From positions 1 to 37,274 of the forward strand of contig JANXLY010000326.1 of NCBI GenBank assembly GCA_025354885.1: a DNA stretch of 37,274 nt, given 5' to 3'. Under the pieces are notes generated by a model. The model searched no databases and was not told the DNA's origin. It saw only the letters and a program-made list of their open reading frames with translations. This document shows, in pieces, positions 15,809 to 24,145 of the stretch. The stretch comes from Acidobacteriota bacterium. GTDB taxonomy: Bacteria; Acidobacteriota; Terriglobia; Bryobacterales; Bryobacteraceae. The position numbers were made by a program, and so were the translations under genes. Each line of letters opens with the position of its first letter. Positions within the stretch are counted from its first letter, which is position 1.

Positions 15809-17179
15809 TTATACGTAGTCATCAGGTGGGGAATTGCCCACGTCTTCGGCAAGATTTCCGAACTTGGTGAACTTATGGATAAACGCCAGATCCACTTTAC
15901 CGATCGGGCCATTACGTTGCTTTGAGATGATCAGCTCAGCGCGACCCTTCAAGTCTTCGCGGTCGGGCTTGTAAACCTCTTCACGAAACAAGAAGCAGAC
16001 CATGTCGGCATCCTGTTCGATGGACCCCGACTCGCGCAAGTCGCTCAGTTGCGGGCGATGATCCCCGGGCCGCGTTTCCGGGCCCCGGCTCAACTGGCTC
16101 AGAGCAACAATCGGCACACGCAGTTCCTTGCTCAACAACTTCATGCCACGCGAAATCGAACTCACTTCTTGAGTACGATTTTCTTGACCACCTCGCGATT
16201 GCATCAGTTGGAGGTAATCGATGATCACCAGTCCCAGGCCTCTTTCGGCCTGCACTCGACGCAACTTCGCATGAATATCCATCATGTTAATGCCCGGCGA
16301 ATCATCCAGATAAAGGGGAGCATCCATTAGGTCCGTTGCAGCAACGGCCAATTGCCGACGGTCATCGTCATTCAAAAAACCTGTGCGAAACTTATGCTGG
16401 TCCACTCGAGCTGCAGCGCAAATCATGCGGGTCAGCAGACTCTCCTTCGACATTTCGAGCGAAAATACTGCCACCGGCTTCTTAACTCGCGGACCACTGA
16501 CGTGCTGCGCGATGTTCAGTGCAAATGCAGTCTTGCCCATGGCAGGACGCGCCGCGATAATGATCAACTCTCCCTCGCGAAAGCCGCCTGTCATTTCATC
16601 AAACTTGGTAAAGCCTGTCGAAACACCCTTGATACGGCTCGAAGGATCAAGAAATTGATCCAGGCCAATTTCGTCGATGATTTCCTGTGGCCGCGATAGC
16701 GTATTCTTCGCACGCGACGCCCCAATATTGAGAAACGATTCTTCTGCCTCGGCGAGAATATGATCGGCCTCATCTACACCCAGAAAGGCCTTATCCATCA
16801 CGCTCTGCGCGGTGAAAATCACCTTGCGGAGCGTCGCCTTTTCCTTGACGATTTTGACGTAGCCAAACACGTTGAGCGACTGGGGAATACCCTCGTCGAG
16901 GCTCATCAGATAGCTCAGCCCGCCTGCGCTCTCAAGTTCCGAATGGCGCATCAATTCATTCGCAAGTGAAACCCGGTCAATCCGCTCACCCCGCTCGGCA
17001 ATGGAACTCATCCGATTGAAGATACGACGATGCGATTCAAGACTGAATTCTTCTGCAGTCAGTTCGCCGCCAACAAGCGGAAATGCCTCAGGGTCTACCA
17101 GAACAGCTCCAAGGGTGAGCCGCTCAGCTTCTAAATTCGCGGGAAGGCCTTTTTGAAAGGCGATATCCTGAACATTCAT
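15809..17179 (-). CDS. dnaB: Replicative DNA helicase DnaB
   Basis: The 456-residue hexameric 5'-3' helicase unwinds DNA at the replication fork and recruits primase. The N-terminal DnaB domain (about 13-118, LEAERLTLGAVLVDPEAF) and RecA-like C-terminal domain are complete. Walker A is ARPAMGKT (Lys216), Walker B is LGLVIIDYLQLM, and RESGSIEQDADMV is the conserved loop near the C-terminus. Length matches the family and there is no intein. ATG at 17179 is preceded by ACTAAT 10 nt upstream, and no strong Shine-Dalgarno is visible. It is transcribed alone, 69 bp after the efflux gene end. Confidence 0.97.
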   Translation of the reverse strand: MNVQDIAFQKGLPANLEAERLTLGAVLVDPEAFPLVGGELTAEEFSLESHRRIFNRMSSIAERGERIDRVSLANELMRHSELESAGGLSYLMSLDEGIPQSLNVFGYVKIVKEKATLRKVIFTAQSVMDKAFLGVDEADHILAEAEESFLNIGASRAKNTLSRPQEIIDEIGLDQFLDPSSRIKGVSTGFTKFDEMTGGFREGELIIIAARPAMGKTAFALNIAQHVSGPRVKKPVAVFSLEMSKESLLTRMICAAARVDQHKFRTGFLNDDDRRQLAVAATDLMDAPLYLDDSPGINMMDIHAKLRRVQAERGLGLVIIDYLQLMQSRGGQENRTQEVSSISRGMKLLSKELRVPIVALSQLSRGPETRPGDHRPQLSDLRESGSIEQDADMVCFLFREEVYKPDREDLKGRAELIISKQRNGPIGKVDLAFIHKFTKFGNLAEDVGNSPPDDYV

Positions 17180-17248
17180 CGCTTACAGCATTAGTATTGC
17201 GCTTCCCACCTGTGAAGGTCTTGTGGAAAAGCTGTGATTATCGTGTGC

Positions 17249-20200
17249 TTATTTCAGGCTGATATTGTTGGTCTCGAGCGTAACACCAAGGGCCTGCTGC
17301 AATTGAGCAATCGCCTTGTTGAAGTCCAGCCTGCCAACCAGGCTGCGCCGCTGAGAATCAGCGTACTCATTCTGCCGCGTGAGCACCAGGAAATTGGTAC
17401 TCTCCCCCGTCTCAAAGAGCCGCTGTTCGCTGTCCAGCTTTTCTTTCGCTGCCTTCACACTCGCCTCAGCGGCAACAATCCGTTGCTCGGCCGTGCGTAG
17501 AGCTTGCAGTGCATTTCTGACCTCAGCCTCAATTGACTGCTCAGCTCTGGCGCGTTGGAGTCCAAGAGCGCGCTCAGACAGTTTGGTCTGCGCAAGAGAT
17601 TCCTGCGCAGCTCGATTTCGCACAGTCCAATCGATTTGCAAACCGGCCTGCCAACTGGAATAATTCTGCCCAAACAAGCTGCTTAGTGTAGTTCCATAAC
17701 CGCCAATAAAGCTCGGCGGCACGTTTGCGCCAGCAATCCCTCCAAAAAACGGGTTCTTTGCCTGGCTTCTGTCGCCGGCTAATCCTGCCATCGTATAACC
17801 GGCCGTCAAGTTTGCTCCCGGCAGAAGCTGATTCTTGGCAAGATCTTTTTGAAATTCGTTCGCTTCAAGGCGTAGTCGCAGGTTCTTCAACTCGGGACGA
17901 CGTTCGACCGCTGCTTTGATAATCCCCTTAAGGTCATCAAGCGCCGGGGGGGCCGAATTTCGTGTCTCGACGGGAATCACTTCGTCTTCCCAAATGGCCT
18001 GGTCACGGCCTCCGGCGAGTAGCCCCTTGAGATTGTTCTCTACTTCAGTCACCAAGCCGATGCTCGAGTAGTAACTGTCCTGGCGGCGTTCTAGTTCTGC
18101 CAGCGCTCCAGACAACTCCACCGGGGCCAAAGTCCCTGCGTCGATCTGCCGCTTCGAGCGTTCAAATTGGTCTTTGGCAAGATCCACACTTTGCTTTTTC
18201 ACGTCAATATCTTGACGCGCCGCAACCAGGTTCCAGTAGCCTTGCGTCACAAGTGTCACCACCTGGATCACGCGGAGCTCATAGTCCGCTTCGCTGATGT
18301 CAATCTGCTTGCGTCGCAACCGGATCTGGTTGCGGTCATTGTCAATCTTGCGTCCGCGCAACAGTGGTTGCGTCAAGCTCAGTACCAGTGCAGACTGTGT
18401 AAACGGATTCAGCCCACTGAACGGATTGCTAGTACTCAGTCGTCCATTGTTGAACGCTGCTTCGAGTCTTGTCCCTTGCCATGGCGTCTTCTGGGAAAAC
18501 GTAAAGTTATTACTCAGATTTCGGTCGACCAGTTTCCCGTCGGCAGCCTGGAGCGGGCTTGAAGTTGGCGTTACGTTGTAACTCAAGTTCGGCCGGTACC
18601 CAAGCACTGGGTCCCAAACTCCGAAAGTCTGTCTGTACTGGCTCTGCGTCAACACGGTGTTGGTTTTCTCAATCTGGATATCAAGATTGTTCTGCAGTGC
18701 AAGTTCAATTGCGTCCTTCAACATCATCCGCTTTTGCGTGGCACCCACACCCACTCGGGCGGGACCATCAGCAGCCATGCCAACCATGGCAAACAGCAGC
18801 AGCCCAAGCAAACCGGCAAAAGCTTCTTTGATACTCCGGCGTTTGAAGACGCCACCAAGCCGCGCAAAAACATGCCAGTTCGACATATCGTCAAAAAGTG
18901 AATAGACGACCGGGGTCACAAGCAGGCTAAGCAACAGACACATCGTTTGGCCGCCGATTACCACAATCGCCACTGTACGCCTGGAGCCAGACCCAGCTCC
19001 TCCGCCAAGGGCCAGAGGAATCATGCCGGCCACAAGTGCCGCCGTCGTCATCAGGATTGGTCGTAGCCGATCCTCGCAGCCCTTTAGAATTGCGTGCATT
19101 CGATCATCGCCCTCTTTGCGAAGGCGTTTGATGTGGTCGATTTGCAGAATGGAATTCTTCTTCACAATTCCGAAAAGAACCAAAATACCCACCGAGGTGT
19201 AGATGATGTTGTAGTTTTCATTTGCGATCTTGAGACTCAACAATGCAAAGGGAACACTGAGCGGCAGGCTCAGCAGAATCGTGATCGGATCAAGAAAGCT
19301 TTCAAACTGAGCCGCCAGAATCATATACATGAAGGCGAAACAGAGAATAAATGCCGACACAAAATTTACCGCAGCTTTGCCAAATTCCTTGGAACGCCCA
19401 ACTGTGCCTGTCGCATATTGCGGGGGCATGTTCAGTTCCTGAACAATCTTCTGCGTCTCCTCGATCGCCTGCGACAGCGATCCGCCCTTGGCAATATTCG
19501 CCTGGATGAGGATCTGTCGTTGACGGTTGTAGCGGTCAATCGCGGATGGCCCAGTCGCATCCCGCAAGCTCGCCACACTCGAAACCGGCACATTGCCGAG
19601 CGTTGTAGAGGGCACGAACAATCGATTCAATGCCTGCGGTGAGGTTCTAAATTCCTTGTCTACTCGAAGCTGTACATCATATCTGTCATCACCTTCGCGA
19701 TAGGTAGTGGCCTGGTCATCTCCGGCAACAAGCGTCCGCAATGCGGAAGCAATGCTATTGACACTCACGTTCAGATCGGATGCCTTGTCCCGATTGATTT
19801 CAACTCGCAACTCCGGCTTGCCGGGTTCGTAGGACATATCAAGATCGGCCACGCCCGGCACAGATTCAAGTCGCTTCATAATGGCGCGCGAATATTTTTC
19901 CAGTTGGTTGAGGTCCGGCCCCTGAACATAGAACTGAAAGTCGCGATCACTCGCACCTCCGGAAATCAAGGCCGGCAACTGCACTCCGACAATCAGATCC
20001 TTTGACAATTTCTTAAACAGTTCCCGCGACTGCTCCATCAACTGCTGCTGAGAAAACTTGCGTTCTTCCGGCTGTACCAGTTGCACGATAATGCTGCCAC
20101 GATCCACACGCTTCTGAACATCAGCACCCACCGTCGTAAGGAGATACTTCAACCCTGGCAGTTTCTTCAACTCAGCTTCTACCGTGTCCATGGACTGTGT

Positions 20201-21928
20201 CGTCCCCTCGAGCGATGAACCTGGCGGCGTCCGAACGGTAACTTCGAAGTAGCTCTGGTCATCCACCGGCAGGAAGTCTTTCCCCATGCTGTTGAATAGA
20301 GGCCCAGTTGTATAAACCACCGCAAGCGAAATCACAACAATCACCCATCGGTGACGCATGCTCCATTCAAGGAGCCACATGTAAGGTTGCGACACGACCT
20401 TAAACAGAAGCCCGTCCTTGGTACCACCGTCCTGCTTCTTCGGTGCCAATTTAAGGAACTTGGCCGACAGCGCAGGGGTGAGAGTAAAACTGACCAGCAA
20501 ACTCACCATGATGGCGAATGCTGCTGTAAATCCGAAGCTCGACATGAATCGCCCCACGATGCCGCTCATCAGCGCAACCGGCATGAACACAACTGCAAGG
20601 CTTAAAGTTGTCGCAAGTACGGCAAGACCAATTTCGCGAGTTCCTTCAATAGCGGCCTGCACTGGGTCCATGCCCTTTTCTTCCTGGAATCGGAAAATAT
20701 TTTCAAGCACAACAATCGCATCGTCAATCACGATGCCTACCATCAGCACCAGCGCCAGCATCGAGATCTGGTTGAGCGTAAATCCCATCAGGTTCATGAG
20801 CGTGTAGGTCGAAATGATCGAAGTTGGAATCGCCAAAGCTGCAATCAAAGTGGCTCGCCAACTTCGAATGAAGAGCAACACGATGATCGACGCAAAGATC
20901 CCGCCCTCTACCAAATGCGCCTGCACCGCCTCGAACGCGCCTCGAATAAAGAAACTCTGGTCACGCGAATAGTCAATCCTCAGGTCCGGTGGCACAAGTC
21001 CAGCTTTCTGCAATGTTTCGATGCGGTCCTTAAGAATTGCAATGACATCCAGTGTGTTTGTACCAGCCTGCTTGCGTACTTCGAGTACCACTGCTGCCAC
21101 ACCATTAATGCGCGCTAGCGAACGTGGCTCCTGCACGCCATCAGTCACATGCCCAACGTCGCGAATTCGAATCGGGGCTGAGTTCTGATTGCCGATAATG
21201 ATGTCTGCGAAATCCTCCGGCCGCAAAAGGCGGCCCAATGTGCGCAAACTCACTTCACGTGCTCCCTGATCCAGACGCCCACCCGGAATTTCGACATTCT
21301 GGGTAGCAAGCGCGCCACGAATCTGATCGATGTTCAGGCCATAGCTGTATAGCTTTTCTCCGTCCAGCACCACCTGAATCTGTCTCGTACGATCACCGAC
21401 AAAACGTACTTCTCCTACACCATTCAGACTCTCGATATTTTTCTTGATCAGATCGTCAACCAGTTTTGTGGTTTCGCGAATTTCGCGAGGTGAACTGACA
21501 ACAATACTGATCACCGGCGACGCATCGGTCGCCACCTTCTGGATCACCGGCTGTTTGGCGTCCTTTGGCAATTGATTCAAGACCTGATTCACCTTGTCGC
21601 GCACTTCTTGCGCAGCGGAATCACCGTCTTTCTCGAGGCTGAACTGGATTGCGACAATCGAGTTGCCCTCGCTCGATGTAGAGCGCAGTTCATCAATGCC
21701 GGAGATCGTGTTCACCGCCTCTTCGATGCGCTTCGTTACCTGGCTTTCCACTTCTTCAGGAGCAGCACCCGGTAATACAGTCGTTATCGTTACGAAGGGA
21801 AATTCCACCTTTGGAAAAAAATCGACACCGAGTCGACGATAGGAGTCAATGCCGAGCACCACCAAAGCCATAATCAGCATGGTCGCGAAGACGGGACGTT
21901 TAATACAAATTTCTGCGAGTTTTTGCAT
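17249..21928 (-). CDS. Fusion protein: RND efflux pump (HAE1/AcrB type) + TolC-type outer-membrane factor
   Basis: This is one 1559-codon frame. Residues 1 to about 1012 form a complete RND pump: N-terminal IKRPVFATMLIMALVVLGI, proton-relay region GIVIDDAIVVLENI, the GIVKKNSILQID segment, and a final transmembrane segment ending near VVTPVVYSLFDDM. Residues about 1068-1559 form a complete outer-membrane factor (LKDAIELALQNNLDI, then two OEP repeats with long helices). The join (about 1013-1067) contains FKRR, a hydrophobic stretch AFAGLLGLLLFAMVGM (1036-1051) and AADGPA, resembling a signal peptide with a cleavage site. The pump C-terminus is normally cytoplasmic, so this segment could re-enter the membrane and export the TolC part, possibly after cleavage. 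The adaptor gene ends 9 bp upstream. Substrates are probably hydrophobic drugs or solvents. Confidence 0.9.
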   Translation of the reverse strand: MQKLAEICIKRPVFATMLIMALVVLGIDSYRRLGVDFFPKVEFPFVTITTVLPGAAPEEVESQVTKRIEEAVNTISGIDELRSTSSEGNSIVAIQFSLEKDGDSAAQEVRDKVNQVLNQLPKDAKQPVIQKVATDASPVISIVVSSPREIRETTKLVDDLIKKNIESLNGVGEVRFVGDRTRQIQVVLDGEKLYSYGLNIDQIRGALATQNVEIPGGRLDQGAREVSLRTLGRLLRPEDFADIIIGNQNSAPIRIRDVGHVTDGVQEPRSLARINGVAAVVLEVRKQAGTNTLDVIAILKDRIETLQKAGLVPPDLRIDYSRDQSFFIRGAFEAVQAHLVEGGIFASIIVLLFIRSWRATLIAALAIPTSIISTYTLMNLMGFTLNQISMLALVLMVGIVIDDAIVVLENIFRFQEEKGMDPVQAAIEGTREIGLAVLATTLSLAVVFMPVALMSGIVGRFMSSFGFTAAFAIMVSLLVSFTLTPALSAKFLKLAPKKQDGGTKDGLLFKVVSQPYMWLLEWSMRHRWVIVVISLAVVYTTGPLFNSMGKDFLPVDDQSYFEVTVRTPPGSSLEGTTQSMDTVEAELKKLPGLKYLLTTVGADVQKRVDRGSIIVQLVQPEERKFSQQQLMEQSRELFKKLSKDLIVGVQLPALISGGASDRDFQFYVQGPDLNQLEKYSRAIMKRLESVPGVADLDMSYEPGKPELRVEINRDKASDLNVSVNSIASALRTLVAGDDQATTYREGDDRYDVQLRVDKEFRTSPQALNRLFVPSTTLGNVPVSSVASLRDATGPSAIDRYNRQRQILIQANIAKGGSLSQAIEETQKIVQELNMPPQYATGTVGRSKEFGKAAVNFVSAFILCFAFMYMILAAQFESFLDPITILLSLPLSVPFALLSLKIANENYNIIYTSVGILVLFGIVKKNSILQIDHIKRLRKEGDDRMHAILKGCEDRLRPILMTTAALVAGMIPLALGGGAGSGSRRTVAIVVIGGQTMCLLLSLLVTPVVYSLFDDMSNWHVFARLGGVFKRRSIKEAFAGLLGLLLFAMVGMAADGPARVGVGATQKRMMLKDAIELALQNNLDIQIEKTNTVLTQSQYRQTFGVWDPVLGYRPNLSYNVTPTSSPLQAADGKLVDRNLSNNFTFSQKTPWQGTRLEAAFNNGRLSTSNPFSGLNPFTQSALVLSLTQPLLRGRKIDNDRNQIRLRRKQIDISEADYELRVIQVVTLVTQGYWNLVAARQDIDVKKQSVDLAKDQFERSKRQIDAGTLAPVELSGALAELERRQDSYYSSIGLVTEVENNLKGLLAGGRDQAIWEDEVIPVETRNSAPPALDDLKGIIKAAVERRPELKNLRLRLEANEFQKDLAKNQLLPGANLTAGYTMAGLAGDRSQAKNPFFGGIAGANVPPSFIGGYGTTLSSLFGQNYSSWQAGLQIDWTVRNRAAQESLAQTKLSERALGLQRARAEQSIEAEVRNALQALRTAEQRIVAAEASVKAAKEKLDSEQRLFETGESTNFLVLTRQNEYADSQRRSLVGRLDFNKAIAQLQQALGVTLETNNISLK

Positions 21929-21937
21929 GGGGTAATC

Positions 21938-23125
21938 CTAGAGGGTCTTCACCGCAGCGCCGTTGATGAGGTTCAGCAGATTACTCACCGCAATCGCTTC
22001 GCCTGGCTGTATCGCACCAGCAGGCGCTTCAGCCCATCCATCCAGTTCCGCACCGGGCACAATGCGGACTTCCACCGCCTTGCCGTTTCGAATGACATAA
22101 ACCTTGCTCAGCCCAGCCACCGAATAAATTGCATTCTTCGGCACCATAACCACTGCGTCTGCACGGCGCGTTACCAGCTTCACCTGCACAAATGTTCCCG
22201 GACGCAAGCGGCTATCACTGGCTGGAATTTTCGACTCCGCCAGAAGCGTGCGATTCTTCGCATCAAAAGATGGATTCAGCTGCTGAATCACCGCCTGGAA
22301 TTCTTTTCCGGGAGCCGCATCAGTCGTAAAGCTGACTACGCTTCCCGCTTTGATCAACGACGAATAGCTCTCCGGTACTTCCACCCGCAACCGTAACGGG
22401 CTCGTTTTCACTAAAGTCGCAACTGGCGTATTGTCCTTAATGTACTGTCCGGGGCTGATCAGCTTCGCGCTGATACCCCCATCAAACGGGGCCCGAATTA
22501 CTGTATCCGATAGTCGCTTTGTTGCGATTTCAAGATCAGCCTTTTGTGCCCGCAATTGTGCAACCAGGCCATTCATCTCGTCTCTGGTCGCATCAATTAA
22601 CGCTTGCCTCGCCTGCAAAGTCCTTTGTAACTCCACTGCTCTTTCCTTTGATATATCTCCGCTCTGCACCAGTTTTGCCGCAGACTCATATTTCGATTTC
22701 GCATCCTCATAATTCGCCTGCGCCTGTCGCATGTTTGCGCTGGAACTCGGGTAGGCTTCATCCGGGCTCTTCATGCCAAGTCGCGCAGAGAGTTGTCCGA
22801 CATTCGCCTTGGCGCGCTCCAGTTGCCATTCAAGTTCGCGACGGTCGAGTTCCGCAATGACGTCCCCTTTTTTGACCAGTTGACCAAAATCCACACGAAA
22901 GATCGACACACGTCCGGGAATTTCAAAGCTGAGGCTCACTGTCTCGTCCGCTTCGAGCGTACCCGTTACATCGATCGATTTGTCGAGTGTTCGGGAAACA
23001 GCAGCTTGCACGCGGACTTGAATTTGCTCTGGCGCCTTTGCCAATTCTGTCTTTGGTGCTTCCTGCTTCTTTGCGCAGGAGGATAAAAATATTAGTGCCG
23101 GGAAAATAATGTACAGCAGTTTCAT
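21938..23125 (-). CDS. RND efflux periplasmic adaptor (MFP/HlyD family) lipoprotein
   Basis: The 395-residue membrane fusion protein has a lipoprotein signal MKLLYIIFPALIFLSSC with Cys17 as the lipidation site. A lipoyl half-motif (VSLSFEIPGRVSIF...VKKGDVIAELD) is followed by a coiled-coil hairpin (about 95-190), the second lipoyl half (VIRAPFDGGISAKLISPGQYI), a beta-barrel and the membrane-proximal domain. It bridges the RND pump and TolC component in the periplasm. Its start overlaps the TetR gene stop (ATGA, 23122-23125), and the RND-TolC fusion follows after 9 bp, so the three genes form one operon encoding an entire tripartite pump. Confidence 0.93.
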   Translation of the reverse strand: MKLLYIIFPALIFLSSCAKKQEAPKTELAKAPEQIQVRVQAAVSRTLDKSIDVTGTLEADETVSLSFEIPGRVSIFRVDFGQLVKKGDVIAELDRRELEWQLERAKANVGQLSARLGMKSPDEAYPSSSANMRQAQANYEDAKSKYESAAKLVQSGDISKERAVELQRTLQARQALIDATRDEMNGLVAQLRAQKADLEIATKRLSDTVIRAPFDGGISAKLISPGQYIKDNTPVATLVKTSPLRLRVEVPESYSSLIKAGSVVSFTTDAAPGKEFQAVIQQLNPSFDAKNRTLLAESKIPASDSRLRPGTFVQVKLVTRRADAVVMVPKNAIYSVAGLSKVYVIRNGKAVEVRIVPGAELDGWAEAPAGAIQPGEAIAVSNLLNLINGAAVKTL

Positions 23126-23745
23126 GATTGTGTTTTGCGGATCCCATTCAAAAAAAGTTGAACTGACAAATTGACCATCTCTTCACGATCCACGCCTTGG
23201 CAGATCGCAGATCGAAAGAGAATGGTGGATTGACAATATTGGCCGATCATCCCGCAGAAGGCTAAAGCAGCTCCGAGCGGATGAACTTCTGAAAAAGCGC
23301 CTTCGAGCATGCGCTTTTCGATGTAGCCAACGACGACGTCGATAAAAGGTTTGGCCTGTTTGTCGCTAAACTCTTCCATCAATTCGTGGCCTTCCAAATT
23401 CGAAAATAACTTCAACCGGATCAACTCCGGTTTCGTTTCGTGCCACCGGATCATGGCATTGGCAAGGTGAGTAAAAAACTCAGCATCGCCGCCTGAGGCT
23501 GCTTTGCGGCTCAACCCCTCAAGCGCGTCGTTGTAATGCGAATCTTTCGACTCTTCAATAATCGCGGTATAGAGATCTCTCTTACTCGGAAAGTGTTGAT
23601 ATAAAACAGGTTCGCTCACTCCGAGGCTGGCTGCAAGCTCACGGGTTGTCACCCCGCGAAACCCCCTTTCGGCAAAGAGCCGAATGGCGGCAGCCAGGAT
23701 TGCGGTACGCCGATTTTGACTACTGAGTCTGGTTGAAACAGCCAT
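23122..23745 (-). CDS. TetR/AcrR family transcriptional regulator
   Basis: The 207-residue protein has an N-terminal helix-turn-helix (about 13-60: AILAAAIRLFAERGFRGVTT, then RELAASLGVSEPVLYQHFPSK). The remaining helical region binds ligand and dimerises. TetR proteins of this type usually repress adjacent efflux genes and release DNA when a drug or metabolite binds. It is the first gene of the efflux operon, and palindromes lie directly upstream of its start, so autoregulation of the operon is likely. Confidence 0.93.
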   Translation of the reverse strand: MAVSTRLSSQNRRTAILAAAIRLFAERGFRGVTTRELAASLGVSEPVLYQHFPSKRDLYTAIIEESKDSHYNDALEGLSRKAASGGDAEFFTHLANAMIRWHETKPELIRLKLFSNLEGHELMEEFSDKQAKPFIDVVVGYIEKRMLEGAFSEVHPLGAALAFCGMIGQYCQSTILFRSAICQGVDREEMVNLSVQLFLNGIRKTQS

Positions 23746-23780
23746 AAGCTAGCATTCGCTAAGTTAGCAGATACTAGTAA
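23746..23780. promoter_or_regulatory. Candidate TetR operator / operon control region
   Basis: Directly upstream of the TetR ATG lie GCTAGC (23748-23753), the perfect 5-bp-arm palindrome GCTAAGTTAGC (23758-23768) and the perfect palindrome TACTAGTA (23772-23779). On the minus strand TAGTAT in this region could serve as a -10. Clustered dyads of this size next to a TetR gene are typical operator positions, but which one is bound cannot be told from sequence alone. Confidence 0.45.
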
Positions 23781-23793
23781 CGCGCCCAAAGAT

Positions 23794-24048
23794 TCAAAAA
23801 AGGCTCAGTCGGCGCTCATATTTACAGTGCTTGTTCGGACAAACGGCCCAAAGCACCTTTCGAATCGGCTTTTCTATCAGATATGGACTCGAACAATCCG
23901 GGCACCGCTCCTCAATTGGCTTGTGGGTGGAACTAAACGTGCACCGTGGATACTGTGAACAGCCAAAGAATTGCTTGCTCTCTCTGGAGTGTTTCAAAAC
24001 GATTTTCCCTCTGGAACAGCGAGGGCAGGCGGTAGGCTCGGAAGACAT
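23794..24048 (-). CDS. Small protein of two topoisomerase-type zinc ribbons, beside topA
   Basis: The 84-residue protein consists almost only of two C4 zinc ribbons of the DNA topoisomerase I C-terminal type. Finger 1 has Cys8, Cys11, Cys30 and Cys36 (CPRC...FFGCSQYPRC). Finger 2 has Cys49, Cys52, Cys70 and Cys75 (CPDC...AVCPNKHC). The FxGCSxYPxC element is the family hallmark. Topoisomerase fingers bind single-stranded DNA and RNA polymerase. The divergent topA gene 97 bp away lacks such fingers. The start at 24048 is chosen because homology begins there and GGA lies 8 nt upstream; an ATG at 24216 in frame would overlap the topA start and give an unrelated N-terminus. It may act in trans with TopA, or independently as a nucleic-acid-binding protein. 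Confidence 0.75.
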   Translation of the reverse strand: MSSEPTACPRCSRGKIVLKHSRESKQFFGCSQYPRCTFSSTHKPIEERCPDCSSPYLIEKPIRKVLWAVCPNKHCKYERRLSLF

Positions 24049-24145
24049 GCTCAGATTCCGTTGTACACTTTTCGATAGTCGCTCGGATGCGGAATCTTTG
24101 AGGGTGAACCGAGCGGCAACTTCTTTAGGAACGGTTTTATAGGTA

